Source: Mycolicibacterium fortuitum subsp. fortuitum (lineage in GTDB: Bacteria; Actinomycetota; Actinomycetes; Mycobacteriales; Mycobacteriaceae). Taken from it: a stretch of DNA of 64,000 nt. The notes below the pieces were generated by a model, which was given only the letters and a program-made list of their open reading frames with translations, was not told the DNA's origin and did no database searches. Of the stretch, positions 55,875 through 64,000 are shown piece by piece. The stretch's first letter is position 1. The number at the start of each line of letters is the position of its first letter. The stretch spans positions 6,342,073-6,406,072 of the forward strand of contig NZ_AP025518.1 of the NCBI RefSeq assembly GCF_022179545.1, written 5' to 3'. The translations under genes and the position numbers were made by a program.

Positions 55875-56462
55875 TCAAGAAAGCAACCTTTCCCACACCC
55901 TGCGCACGTGCTCACCCATGTCGATCGACGGATCTGACATCCACTGGATCTGAATACCGTCAGCTGCCGAAATCAGTGCCGTAGCCGCGAACTCGGCGTC
56001 AACATGGTCAGGAACCGTCCCCGCGGCCTGCCGTCTTCTCACGTAATCAGCCACGCCATCGCGTATCCGTTCGTAGCGTTCCCGCAGATACAACGCGGCT
56101 GGATGTGCCGGGTCGACGGCGGCGGCGGCGGCCAACGAAAGGTAGACCGTTCCCGACCCCGGCTTGCTTGCCTTGTCCACCATGGCCTGGGCGAGGGCCT
56201 CGCCAGGGTCGACGTCTGCATCTGAATTCCGGTACCACTCTTGGAATTTCGCGTCGCCGTCACGCTGGATCTCGGTGAGCAGGAGATCACGCGTCGGGAA
56301 ATAGTGCATCAGACCCGCCAAGCTGATTCCGGCTTCCTTGGCAATAACCCGCATCGATGCGCCGGCTTCGCCTTCACGTTCCAGTAGTCTCAGGGCGGCC
56401 GCCTTGATCTCGGCACGTTTGATCTCACCCTTGGCGTACCGCCCCACAGCTGGCATGACCAC
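55875..56462 (-). CDS. TetR-family repressor
   Basis: 195 residues. The helix-turn-helix is in EIKAAALRLLEREGEAGASMRVIAKEAGISLAGLMHYFPTRDLLLTEI. The C-terminal ligand domain is helical (LRERYERIRDGVADYVRRRQAAG, then DGIQIQWMSDPSIDMGEHV), similar to the BetI/TetR_C_6 group. It precedes the GH1 gene on the same strand and likely controls it and itself. A glycoside inducer is only a guess. Confidence 0.88.
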   Translation of the reverse strand: MVMPAVGRYAKGEIKRAEIKAAALRLLEREGEAGASMRVIAKEAGISLAGLMHYFPTRDLLLTEIQRDGDAKFQEWYRNSDADVDPGEALAQAMVDKASKPGSGTVYLSLAAAAAVDPAHPAALYLRERYERIRDGVADYVRRRQAAGTVPDHVDAEFAATALISAADGIQIQWMSDPSIDMGEHVRRVWERLLS

Positions 56463-56553
56463 AGGCTAGGGCTCGGCGGAGGTGAGTTCCAACCTGCCGT
56501 CCGGGCATGCCCTGTGCCTCGACTTCTGAGGCGCTGCGTGCTTACCTGGCCTG

Positions 56554-56985
56554 GTGGCACGCCACTACCTCTACACCGACCGGCGCCTGGTCTCCGTCCG
56601 CCCAGAGGTGGCCTGGACGGTACTCACCGATCATGATCGGATGGCGGAGTGGATGCCTGCGCGCAAGGTCGTCCTTGAGGTGCCGGGTGGCCCAGATCGG
56701 CACGGCGTAGGCGCCATCCGTGCCATTCATTCGTTCGGAACGATTATCCGGGAGCGGATTACGACGTTCGACGCACCGACGACCCTGCGATATGAACTGG
56801 TGTCCGGACTTCCCTTCCGCGACTACGCCGGTCAGATCACCGTGGAGCCCCAGGCCGGTGGAAGCAGGATCTCGACCGAGATCAGCTTCCGCACCATTGT
56901 TCCCGGCACACAGTTGTTGGTCGCGATCGCTATCCGCGTGACCAGTGCCCGCGCCGCTCGCGCTGCCAACCGGCGGGCCTGCTAG
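56554..56985 (+). CDS. SRPBCC-family protein
   Basis: 143 residues from a GTG. START-like ligand-binding fold: LVSVRPEVAWTVLTDHDRMAEWMPARKV, then GGPDRHGVGAIRAIHSFGTIIRERITTFDAP and RYELVSGLPFRDYAGQITVEPQAGGSRI. Such polyketide-cyclase-like proteins bind hydrophobic ligands. No ligand can be named. It is divergent from the TetR gene with about 90 bases between, so TetR control is possible. It stops five bases before the convergent GNAT gene. Confidence 0.82.
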   Translation: MARHYLYTDRRLVSVRPEVAWTVLTDHDRMAEWMPARKVVLEVPGGPDRHGVGAIRAIHSFGTIIRERITTFDAPTTLRYELVSGLPFRDYAGQITVEPQAGGSRISTEISFRTIVPGTQLLVAIAIRVTSARAARAANRRAC

Positions 56986-56990
56986 CTGAT

Positions 56991-57866
56991 CTAGGTCCGG
57001 CCTTGCTGCCGGACAACGCTTTTGGCCCCGAAGCCAGCTCCGGACATCCCCGCACCGATCGGTAACTCGATCCGCGCATTCTCCAAGAGGCGCTCGAGCG
57101 CGGCCTCCACTTCGGCCTTCCAGCCGAGGCCCTTGTCGAGTTCCAGCCGCAACCGCGGGAAGTACGGATGGGGTGCGACGACTGTGAAGCCGACCTCTTC
57201 GAGGAAGTCCGATGTCAGCATGCAGTCTTCGACCGAACAGTCCCCCAGAACCGCCACAACCGGGGACAGCTCCTCGGGAAGCTTGCCGCCATCGGACATT
57301 TCGGTCACGGCAGCGGTGTAACCGAAGGCCTCCAACGCCCGGACGCCACGACGTACCAGATCGTTGACCACTGCGGCCAGCAGACTCTGGGACAACAGTC
57401 CGCGGTCTTCGGCGCACTCGACACCGATGGCGGTCAGCAGAATCGCGTCGGCGCTCACCGGCGCGGTCGGGAACAGCCGGGCGCGCGGCACCGCACCCGG
57501 TGGTGCGTAGAACGCGAAGCCCAGACACGGATCGTCCATGACGGCGGGCGCCGTCCAGTCATCCGCCGCGGGCAATGTCAGGCCGGCCGCATCGGAGGGC
57601 ACCACCAGATCGATACCGGTATCGGAGCCGGCTTCCGGCTCGGGCTCATCCGCCGCTGAGTCCGCCCGCGTTGTCACAGCCAGTTGCCCGCAGGACCCCC
57701 ACTCGAGCATGACCATCGAGAGCCAGGCTTCTTTTTCGAATTCGGGGTCCGTCAGATGGTCGTCACCGACCGTGGACGGATCGACTTCCCAGAAGACGCA
57801 ACGCCGCGCATGTTTCGGCAACTGCTCGAAGCCCTCGAGCCGAAGCGGCGTGATTCGTGCTGTCAC
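56991..57866 (-). CDS. GNAT-like acetyltransferase-family protein (Rv3916c-like)
   Basis: 291 residues. Begins ITPLRLEGFEQLPKHARRCVFWEVDP, typical of a conserved actinobacterial origin-linked family assigned to GNAT. A central acidic insert (about 70-85) is followed by PCLGFAFYAPPGAVPRARLFPTAPVSADAILL and RRGVRALEAFGYTA, then DFLEEVGFTVVAPHPYFPRLRLEL, the strand-helix pattern of the acetyl-CoA fold. The substrate is unknown. It follows parB on the same strand after 222 bases. Confidence 0.82.
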   Translation of the reverse strand: MTARITPLRLEGFEQLPKHARRCVFWEVDPSTVGDDHLTDPEFEKEAWLSMVMLEWGSCGQLAVTTRADSAADEPEPEAGSDTGIDLVVPSDAAGLTLPAADDWTAPAVMDDPCLGFAFYAPPGAVPRARLFPTAPVSADAILLTAIGVECAEDRGLLSQSLLAAVVNDLVRRGVRALEAFGYTAAVTEMSDGGKLPEELSPVVAVLGDCSVEDCMLTSDFLEEVGFTVVAPHPYFPRLRLELDKGLGWKAEVEAALERLLENARIELPIGAGMSGAGFGAKSVVRQQGRT

Positions 57867-58088
57867 TGAGGTCCCTGGCTTTCACACTTTGTGCGTGGCT
57901 GCCCCTCAAGGATAGGAGAGTCCACCAGAGTCGGCCCACTGCGCCCTGAAAATCCCATCGAGTTCCGCCTCCGAAGTGAAATGCTATGCCGCACAGTTCC
58001 TTTGCACCATGTGGCGTTGGCGACTGCGGGCCCTGATCACTGATGTGTCACAGTGACGGAACAACCTGGTGTCGTCGGTCGTGGGCTT
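57867..58088. other. parB-GNAT intergenic region with an inverted repeat
   Basis: No gene seen. TCACTG / CAGTGA (58037-58056, eight-base loop) lies 33 bases past the parB stop and may terminate parB or serve as a regulator site for the GNAT gene. Confidence 0.45.
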
Positions 58089-59132
58089 TCAGCGCTCTTC
58101 GGCGCTCATGATTTCGACAATGCGCTGCAGATCGTCCACCGACCCGAACTCGACGACGATCTTGCCTTTTCGTTTGCCGAGGCTCACCGTGACGCGGGTG
58201 TCGAACGCTGACGAGAGCTTCTCAGCAACGTCCTGAAGACCCGGCATCTGGATCGGCTTGCGGCGCGGGGCCGGCGGCGCACTGTTCCCGTCACGGTTGG
58301 CCAGTGTGACGGCCTCCTCGGTGGCACGCACCGACATACCCTCCGCGACGATGCGGGCTGCCAACTCTTCCTGCTTCTCCGCTCCCCCTTCCAGGGCGAG
58401 CAGAGCCCGGGCGTGGCCCGCGGACAGCACTCCGGCCGCGACGCGCCGCTGCACGGCGATCGGGAGACGCAACAGCCGGATCATGTTGGAGATCAGTGGT
58501 CGCGAGCGGCCGATCCGCGCGGCGAGTTCATCGTGGGTCACCTCGAACTCGTCGAGCAGCTGCTGGTAGGCCGCGGCCTCTTCCAACGGGTTCAGCTGCA
58601 CGCGGTGGATGTTCTCCAGCAGCGCGTCACGCAGCATGCTGTCGTCAGCGGTCTCGCGGACGATGGCCGGGATCGATTCCAGGCCGGCCTCCTGGGCGGC
58701 CCGCCAGCGACGCTCACCCATCACCAGCTGATAACGAGTTTCGCCGTTCTCCTCGACCGCGCGGACGACGATCGGCTGCATCAAGCCGAACTCGCGGATC
58801 GAGTGCACCAACTCACTCAGCGCCTCTTCGTCGAACACCTGCCGCGGCTGGCGCGGGTTCGGCTGAATCAGGTTGGGATCGATCTCCCGGTACGTCGCGC
58901 CGACATCGGTGCTGAGGACCGGATCAACTTCATCGGGCGTGGACGCGGGCTCAGCCGTGGCCGGCGGGCCGGCGTCAGCCGATCCGGGAGGCGGCCCCCC
59001 GAGGAGAACATCGGCCGCCGTCGCACCGATCCGGGGACTCAAAGCGTCGGTACCGTCCTCAGCGGGACCGGTCGGAATGAGGGCTGCCAGTCCCCTGCCC
59101 AGGCCACTCCGCTTCCGTGCCGGCTGATTCAT
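58089..59132 (-). CDS. parB: Chromosome partitioning protein ParB
   Basis: 347 residues from the ATG at 59132 ([20 protein letters not shown]). The N-terminal ParA-contact motif [11 protein letters not shown] is followed by an Ala/Pro-rich linker. The CTPase domain has [32 protein letters not shown] and [13 protein letters not shown]. The helix-turn-helix that reads parS is [27 protein letters not shown]. The C-terminus (about 290-347) is the dimer domain. It spreads from parS sites to condense and segregate the origin. parA lies 61 bases upstream. Confidence 0.97.
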   Translation of the reverse strand: MNQPARKRSGLGRGLAALIPTGPAEDGTDALSPRIGATAADVLLGGPPPGSADAGPPATAEPASTPDEVDPVLSTDVGATYREIDPNLIQPNPRQPRQVFDEEALSELVHSIREFGLMQPIVVRAVEENGETRYQLVMGERRWRAAQEAGLESIPAIVRETADDSMLRDALLENIHRVQLNPLEEAAAYQQLLDEFEVTHDELAARIGRSRPLISNMIRLLRLPIAVQRRVAAGVLSAGHARALLALEGGAEKQEELAARIVAEGMSVRATEEAVTLANRDGNSAPPAPRRKPIQMPGLQDVAEKLSSAFDTRVTVSLGKRKGKIVVEFGSVDDLQRIVEIMSAEER

Positions 59133-59193
59133 GGTCGTCTCCTGCTCATCGCTGCCGTCCGCTGTCTGTCTTCTGGCTGTTGGTTGGTGGCGC

Positions 59194-60180
59194 CTACTGT
59201 GCGCGGGGCGGGGCCCCGCGCTCTGCGATCTCGCGGCTCGCATCGAGGTAGCTCAGCGCACCGCGGGAACCCGGATCGTAATCGAGGATCGTCATCCCGT
59301 AGCCGGGCGCTTCCGACACCTTCACGCTCCGCGGGATGACGGTGCGCAACACCTTGTCACCGAAATGCTCGCGCACATCCTCGGCGACCTGATCCGCCAG
59401 CTTGGTCCGTCCGTCGTACATCGTCAGTATCACGGTCGATACCGACAGCTCCGGGTTGAGATGCGCCTTCACCATCTCGATGTTGCGCAGCAGCTGCCCC
59501 ACACCTTCCAGCGCGTAGTACTCGCACTGAATCGGGATGAGCACCTCGGGTGCGGCCACCAGAGCATTGATGGTCAGCAGCCCCAACGAGGGTGGGCAGT
59601 CGATGAACACGTAGTCGAAGTTGTGGTTGGCCAATGCCGCCAGGGCCGCCCGCAGCCGACCTTCGCGCGCCACCATGCTGACCAACTCGATCTCGGCGCC
59701 GGCCAGATCGATGGTCGCGGGGATGCAGAACAGACGGTCGCTGTGCGGACTCTGCTGCAGCGCTTCCTCCACCGGGATGTCGCCGATGAGTACCTCGTAC
59801 GAGGAGGGCGTGCCGGGCCGATGTTCGATGCCCAGCGCCGTACTGGCGTTCCCCTGGGGATCCAGGTCGATCACCAACGTGCGCAGGCCCTGCAGCGCCA
59901 GGGCGGCGGCTACGTTGACCGCGGTGGTTGTCTTGCCGACTCCACCCTTCTGGTTGGCGATCGTGAAAACCCGTTGACGCGACGGCCGAGGGAGCTGCCC
60001 GTGCGAGGTGTGCAGGACGCGAGTCGCCTGTTCCGCCTCCGCTGCGATCGGGGTGTCCATGCTGGCATCTGTGGACCACGGTGTGCCGGCGTTGCCGTTC
60101 CATGTTTCACGTGAAACCGTTTCACGTGAAACGGCAGCCGGAGCGCCCGCGCCAGCGGTTGCCTGCCGATCAGAACCCAT
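59194..60180 (-). CDS. parA: Chromosome partitioning ATPase ParA
   Basis: 328 residues from the ATG at 60180, which has GGAGATGAGG upstream; a longer frame to 60306 overlaps rsmG entirely and is unlikely. The deviant Walker A reads [14 protein letters not shown] (near residue 85). Other landmarks: [32 protein letters not shown] and [17 protein letters not shown]. Two parS sites fall in its N-terminal coding part and are translated as [10 protein letters not shown]. It forms nucleoid-bound dimers that move ParB-origin complexes. It starts three bases after the rsmG stop. Confidence 0.96.
   Translation of the reverse strand: MGSDRQATAGAGAPAAVSRETVSRETWNGNAGTPWSTDASMDTPIAAEAEQATRVLHTSHGQLPRPSRQRVFTIANQKGGVGKTTTAVNVAAALALQGLRTLVIDLDPQGNASTALGIEHRPGTPSSYEVLIGDIPVEEALQQSPHSDRLFCIPATIDLAGAEIELVSMVAREGRLRAALAALANHNFDYVFIDCPPSLGLLTINALVAAPEVLIPIQCEYYALEGVGQLLRNIEMVKAHLNPELSVSTVILTMYDGRTKLADQVAEDVREHFGDKVLRTVIPRSVKVSEAPGYGMTILDYDPGSRGALSYLDASREIAERGAPPRAQ
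60103..60118. promoter_or_regulatory. parS site 1, inside parA
   Basis: TGTTTCACGTGAAACC: the perfect 14-bp ParB core GTTTCACGTGAAAC (60104-60117) and 15 of 16 consensus bases. It lies about 65-80 bases into parA. Confidence 0.93.
60119..60132. promoter_or_regulatory. parS site 2, inside parA
   Basis: GTTTCACGTGAAAC, the perfect core, directly after site 1 with one base between the cores. Both sites are read in the same frame and encode VSRET twice. Confidence 0.93.
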
Positions 60181-60182
60181 CC

Positions 60183-60911
<729 letters not shown>

Positions 60912-60958
60912 CTACGGCACCGTCGCCGCAATCGAACTACACCTTTGTAACTAAGAAC

Positions 60959-61501
60959 TCAGCCAAGCAGAACGACGACGCGTCGCGACGGCTCCACGCC
61001 CTCGCTCTCGCTGCGGACCCCATCCACCGCGGCGACTGCGTCGTGAACGATCTTCCGCTCGAACGGCGTCATCGGAGCCAGCTCCTCGCGCTCCCCCGAC
61101 TCCAGCACGCGGCGGGCCACCTTGTCGCCCAGCGCCGCCAGCTCATCGCGACGGCGGCGGCGCCAGCGTGCGATGTCCAGCATCAGCCGGCTGCGCTCGC
61201 CCGTCTTCTGGTGCACAGCCAGTCGGGTCAGCTCCTGCAGCGCGTCCAGCACCTCACCCTTGCGGCCGACCAGCTTGCTCAGATCACCGCCCCCGTCGAT
61301 GCTCACCACCGCGCGGTCGCCTTCGACATCCAGGTCGATGTCGCCGTCGAAGTCGAGCAGGTCGAGCAGCTCCTCGAGGTAATCGCCGGCAATCTCGCCT
61401 TCGGCGACCAGTCGCTCCTCCAGGTCGTCCTCGCTCGTCGCCGCGGCTTGGGTGTCCTCCTCCACCGCCGCTTCAGGCTCGGTCGTCTGTGCGTCCGTCA
61501 T
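60959..61501 (-). CDS. khpB: KH-R3H RNA-binding protein (Jag/KhpB, Rv3920c-like)
   Basis: 180 residues. The N-terminus is acidic and disordered and lacks the Jag-N domain. The KH domain covers about 45-105 (VSIDGGGDLSKLVGRKGEVLDALQELTRLAVHQKTG). The R3H domain covers about 115-178, with RRVLESGEREELAPMTPFERKIVHDAV and a final SRRVVVLLG. It binds RNA and, in other bacteria, links to cell elongation control. It follows yidC by 39 bases and belongs to the rpmH-rnpA-yidD-yidC-khpB-rsmG-parAB run. Confidence 0.92.
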   Translation of the reverse strand: MTDAQTTEPEAAVEEDTQAAATSEDDLEERLVAEGEIAGDYLEELLDLLDFDGDIDLDVEGDRAVVSIDGGGDLSKLVGRKGEVLDALQELTRLAVHQKTGERSRLMLDIARWRRRRRDELAALGDKVARRVLESGEREELAPMTPFERKIVHDAVAAVDGVRSESEGVEPSRRVVVLLG

Positions 61502-61540
61502 ATCCGTCTTCTCCCTATTCGTAGCCAGTGTGAGAACTGG

Positions 61541-62611
61541 TCACCGTTTCCGTTTCTTGGGGCGGGCACCGGGCTTGGGCGTGCGGTTCACGCTCGGGGC
61601 CGATTCACCTGCCGCATCCTTCTCGTCTTTGGTCTCCGTCGTATCCGAGTCCGTCGCAGTATCCTCCGTGGCGGAGGTCGCGCTCGTGGTCTCGGTCTTG
61701 CGGGCCCGGTTGGGCTTGGCCCCCGGCGCGGGCGCATTCGCCGAACGGCGCTCGAGCGCCTCCGCCTTCTTCGCTTCTTCTTCCTTTTCGATCATCCCGA
61801 ACACGTAGTGCTGCTGACCGTAGGTCCAGATGTTGTTCGACAGCCAGTAGATGATCACCGCGAGCGGAAGGAAGGGGCCACCGACGACCACACCGAGTGG
61901 GAACACGTAGAGCGCGAGCTTGTTCATCATCGCGGTCTGCGGGTTGGCGGCGGCTTCCACGCTCTGGCGCGCCACCGACGCCCGGCTGTTGAAGTGCGTG
62001 GCGATGCCGGCCAGGATCATGATCGGCACGCCGACCAGAACGACGGACAGCCGGTTGAATTCGGTGAACGCCTCGAGGCCGTGCTGCTGGATCATCGTCG
62101 CGCCGAGCGGAGCACCGAAGAGATTCGCGTCCAGGAAGTGTCCGACGTCGGTCGCACTGAAGACGTAGTTGGGCAGGCTGCGGTTCTCCTCCACCGACAA
62201 CCCGAGCCGACCGATGCCCGTCTGGGTCCGGTTGAAGGACATCAACACGTGGTACAGGCCGAGGAACACCGGAACCTGCGCCAGCATCGGCAGACAGCCG
62301 AGGATCGGGTTGAACCCGTGCTCGCGCTGCAACTTCTGCATCTCCAGCGCCATGCGCTGGCGGTCCTTGCCGTACTTCTTCTGCAGCGCCTTGATCTGCG
62401 GCTGCAATTCTTGCATCTGCCGCGTGGTGCGGATCTGCTTGACGAAGGGCTTGTAGAGGATCGCGCGCAGGGTGAACACCAGGAACATCACCGACAGCGC
62501 CCAGGCGAAGAAGTTCTCGGGGCCCAGCAGGAAGGCGAACGCCTTGTACCAAACCCACATGATCGCCGACACCGGGTAATAGATGATGTCCAGGCTGAAC
62601 CAATTAAACAC
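61541..62611 (-). CDS. yidC: Membrane protein insertase YidC
   Basis: 356 residues from the GTG at 62611 ([22 protein letters not shown]). Five or six spans typical of the Gram-positive form without the large periplasmic domain. The conserved core includes [49 protein letters not shown] and [20 protein letters not shown]. The C-terminus is long, charged and Thr/Glu-rich and ends [11 protein letters not shown]. It inserts membrane proteins with or without Sec. The start overlaps the yidD 3' end by eight bases. Confidence 0.95.
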   Translation of the reverse strand: MFNWFSLDIIYYPVSAIMWVWYKAFAFLLGPENFFAWALSVMFLVFTLRAILYKPFVKQIRTTRQMQELQPQIKALQKKYGKDRQRMALEMQKLQREHGFNPILGCLPMLAQVPVFLGLYHVLMSFNRTQTGIGRLGLSVEENRSLPNYVFSATDVGHFLDANLFGAPLGATMIQQHGLEAFTEFNRLSVVLVGVPIMILAGIATHFNSRASVARQSVEAAANPQTAMMNKLALYVFPLGVVVGGPFLPLAVIIYWLSNNIWTYGQQHYVFGMIEKEEEAKKAEALERRSANAPAPGAKPNRARKTETTSATSATEDTATDSDTTETKDEKDAAGESAPSVNRTPKPGARPKKRKR

Positions 62612-62960
62612 GCGACTTGCTCTCCCCTCGCTCCGCTGGGGTTTCCCAGACAAGGTTTTCGGCGGCGGCTATTTCGCCAGGAACGGTCTCGTCAGACCCG
62701 ACGGACTCGTGATCGTGGGGGCACCGTTCCGGGATCGGATCCCATCCGCCCGGATGCCATGGCCCGCATTTGAGGAGCCGGATCGATGCCAGCCACCCAC
62801 CGCGGAACACGCCGTACTCGGTGAGGGCGTCGACCGCGTACTGACTGCAGGTCGGAATGAACCGGCACGACGGCGGCCGGTACGGAGAGATCGCGTGGCG
62901 ATAAAGCTGAATCAGGAAGATCGCACCGCGGGCTGCACCGGCACCCGCCCTGCGGATCAT
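62604..62960 (-). CDS. yidD: Membrane protein insertion efficiency factor YidD
   Basis: 118 residues. Family core: [64 protein letters not shown], with the three conserved Cys. The C-terminal 35 residues are acidic and variable. Overlaps rnpA by four bases and yidC by eight, so the three are tightly coupled. It helps YidC-dependent insertion at the membrane. Confidence 0.95.
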   Translation of the reverse strand: MIRRAGAGAARGAIFLIQLYRHAISPYRPPSCRFIPTCSQYAVDALTEYGVFRGGWLASIRLLKCGPWHPGGWDPIPERCPHDHESVGSDETVPGEIAAAENLVWETPAERGESKSRV

Positions 62961-63316
62961 GGTGACGTCCTGCGCCGCGACTCCAGGCGCTCGAGAGCGC
63001 GCTGCAACTGCTGCTCCAACCGCGACGACACCGCGTCGCTGCTGCCGGCGCGGGCCCGGATCACCACGAGGTCCGTGGCGTCCAGGTGCGGTAAGACGGC
63101 GGTTCGGGCGGCATGACGAAGCCGCCGAGACACCCGATGGCGTTCGACGGCGTTACCGACGGCTTTGGACACGATCAGGCCGACCCGCGGGCCGGTTGCG
63201 TCCGTTCCATCGTGTAGTGCGTGCACGACAACATCAGGTTGAACCGCACGCACGCCACGACTGACGGTGGCACTGAACTCCGCGGACCGCCTCATCCGGT
63301 TTCGAGCCGGAAGCAC
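62957..63316 (-). CDS. rnpA: Ribonuclease P protein component
   Basis: 119 residues from a GTG at 63316. Starts [20 protein letters not shown] and carries the RNR-type motif [19 protein letters not shown]. It binds the RNase P RNA and helps mature tRNA 5' ends. The gap to rpmH is 30 bases. The gene for the RNA subunit is not in the window. Confidence 0.95.
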   Translation of the reverse strand: MLPARNRMRRSAEFSATVSRGVRAVQPDVVVHALHDGTDATGPRVGLIVSKAVGNAVERHRVSRRLRHAARTAVLPHLDATDLVVIRARAGSSDAVSSRLEQQLQRALERLESRRRTSP

Positions 63317-63346
63317 CGCGCTAGATCCTGCCTGAGAGCCGCAGTA

Positions 63347-63490
63347 TCACGCAGTGAGTGCGCGACGGCCCTTGCTACGACGGTTGGCGACGATGGCGCG
63401 GCCGGCGCGAGTGCGCATCCGCAGCCGGAACCCATGCACGCGCGCACGGCGGCGGTTGTTGGGCTGGTAGGTCCGCTTGCCCTTGGCCAC
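63347..63490 (-). CDS. rpmH: 50S ribosomal protein L34
   Basis: 47 residues from the GTG at 63490 ([31 protein letters not shown]). AAGGAGAGAT lies six bases upstream. A very basic protein of the large subunit exit-tunnel side. First gene of the minus-strand origin-flanking run; dnaA would start in the other direction just beyond the window. Confidence 0.97.
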   Translation of the reverse strand: MAKGKRTYQPNNRRRARVHGFRLRMRTRAGRAIVANRRSKGRRALTA

Positions 63491-63902
63491 GGCAATCTCT
63501 CCTTGTTCCATTTGGCACCCGCACCCGCCGACATCGAGATGTCGTCGAAAACGGTTACCGTGCAAGCTCGGTTTAAGCTCGTCCGTCGTGCTTTACTAAC
63601 CGGCGCGTTCTCCGGAACTTCCCGGGCGCAGCCGTATCGCCACGTGCGGGCGACTGCTCGAGGGTACTGATGAGATTTCCCTCGGTCAAACCTGCGCAGA
63701 CCCGCCTACATCGCCAGTATCCGATGTTGCAGAACTGTTGGCACATCGAGAGAAAACTGTTAGCTTCTGGCAATGCCGTTCCGAGCCTGGACCGGCCCCG
63801 GGAAATGAGACGAGAGATCGCGGCGCGGCGCACCCTCGCAACTGGTGACGCATCCGGCCACGGCACTCTCACAACAGACAACAGAGCGACGACGACTGTC
63901 CT

Positions 63903-63911
63903 TTTTCCACA
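63903..63911 (+). promoter_or_regulatory. DnaA box
   Basis: TTTTCCACA, one mismatch from TTATCCACA, in the rpmH-dnaA region. Confidence 0.7.
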
Positions 63912-63914
63912 AGC

Positions 63915-63923
63915 TGTGGATAA
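63915..63923 (-). promoter_or_regulatory. DnaA box, perfect consensus
   Basis: TGTGGATAA, read on the minus strand as TTATCCACA. It faces the neighbouring box at three bases, so the two form an inverted pair. Confidence 0.85.
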
Positions 63924-63926
63924 ATA

Positions 63927-63935
63927 TGTGGACAG
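63927..63935 (-). promoter_or_regulatory. DnaA-box-like site
   Basis: TGTGGACAG, read on the minus strand as CTGTCCACA, two mismatches from TTATCCACA but keeping the TCCACA core used in mycobacterial boxes (TTGTCCACA). Third of the cluster. Confidence 0.5.
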
Positions 63936-64000
63936 TTCGTCATCGTTCTTTTTGGTCGTCACCGGGTCGACCGCGAAGCACCTCAAAGGGGGAACAGTCG

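Larger units (their letters stand above)
63491..64000. other. rpmH-dnaA intergenic region, origin-proximal
   Basis: About 510 bases without a gene. It should contain the divergent promoters of rpmH and dnaA. DnaA boxes cluster at 63903-63935. The last bases carry AAAGGGGGAA (63985-63994), a good ribosome site placed six bases before the window edge. That implies the dnaA start codon lies within a few bases to the right. The AT content rises near the boxes (TGGATAAATATGTGG). Confidence 0.8.

Overview
The window comes from a high-GC actinobacterium and almost certainly a fast-growing mycobacterium (Mycolicibacterium type). Evidence includes the conserved origin-flanking gene order, GTG starts, DnaB with two inteins of the M. 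smegmatis kind, mycobacterial PonA1, CwlM, a MurJ-pseudokinase fusion, MutT4, SigM with its anti-sigma factor, an Mtc28-like protein and a GH63 glucosylglycerate hydrolase whose catalytic residue numbers match the Mycolicibacterium hassiacum enzyme. The right edge stops at the rpmH-dnaA intergenic region, so the chromosomal origin lies immediately to the right; dnaA itself is not in the window.

Layout. (1) 1-3.2 kb is an accessory edge: a truncated PknH-sensor-type lipoprotein, an LppA-like lipoprotein coupled to a decayed upstream gene, a proline iminopeptidase and a small membrane protein. (2) 3.2-8.5 kb carries replication and ribosomal genes on the minus strand: dnaB (two inteins, LexA-type box upstream) and rpsF-ssb-rpsR-rplI. 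(3) 8.6-12.0 kb is a tandem array of five paralogous small membrane proteins with Pro/Gln/Tyr-rich heads. (4) 12.0-19.5 kb is a cell-envelope block (GT87-like membrane protein, ponA1, DUF5318, DUF1707 protein) followed by a PadR regulator and ino1. (5) 19.6-33.8 kb mixes conserved genes (alpha/beta hydrolase, LLM oxidoreductase, GntR, MarR) with accessory inserts: an enterobacterial-type ahpC-ahpF pair, a DUF4132 protein with a lipoprotein, an amino-acid ABC transporter with a fused binding protein-permease, a glucosylglycerate hydrolase and an SDR. (6) 33.8-41.1 kb holds leuS, Mtc28-like, a small membrane protein, YqgE, an MFS transporter and a mycothiol-dependent-isomerase-family protein. 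(7) 41.1-54.4 kb holds a Ca-binding-repeat protein, pcnA, mutT4, a DUF6049 protein, murJ-pseudokinase, sigM, its anti-sigma gene, trxB, trxA and cwlM. (8) 54.4-57.0 kb is a small insert: tandem repeats, a GH1 lipoprotein with a TetR regulator, and an SRPBCC protein. (9) 57.0-64.0 kb is the origin-proximal minus-strand run: GNAT, parB, parA, rsmG, khpB/jag, yidC, yidD, rnpA, rpmH, with three parS sites and DnaA boxes at the right end.

Functionally the window is dominated by replication and segregation (DnaB, SSB, ParAB-parS, DnaA boxes), envelope building and its control (PonA1, MurJ-pseudokinase, CwlM, GT87), redox homeostasis (AhpCF, TrxAB, SigM) and myo-inositol supply for mycothiol and phosphatidylinositol (Ino1). 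Compared with the M. tuberculosis order as I remember it, the counterparts of Rv0058 to Rv0036 run in one direction and join directly to the counterparts of Rv3907 to Rv3924. This is the order I also recall for M. smegmatis. No tRNA, rRNA, CRISPR array, insertion sequence or prophage was seen. Functional assignments rest on motif recognition and memory of families; no database search was run.
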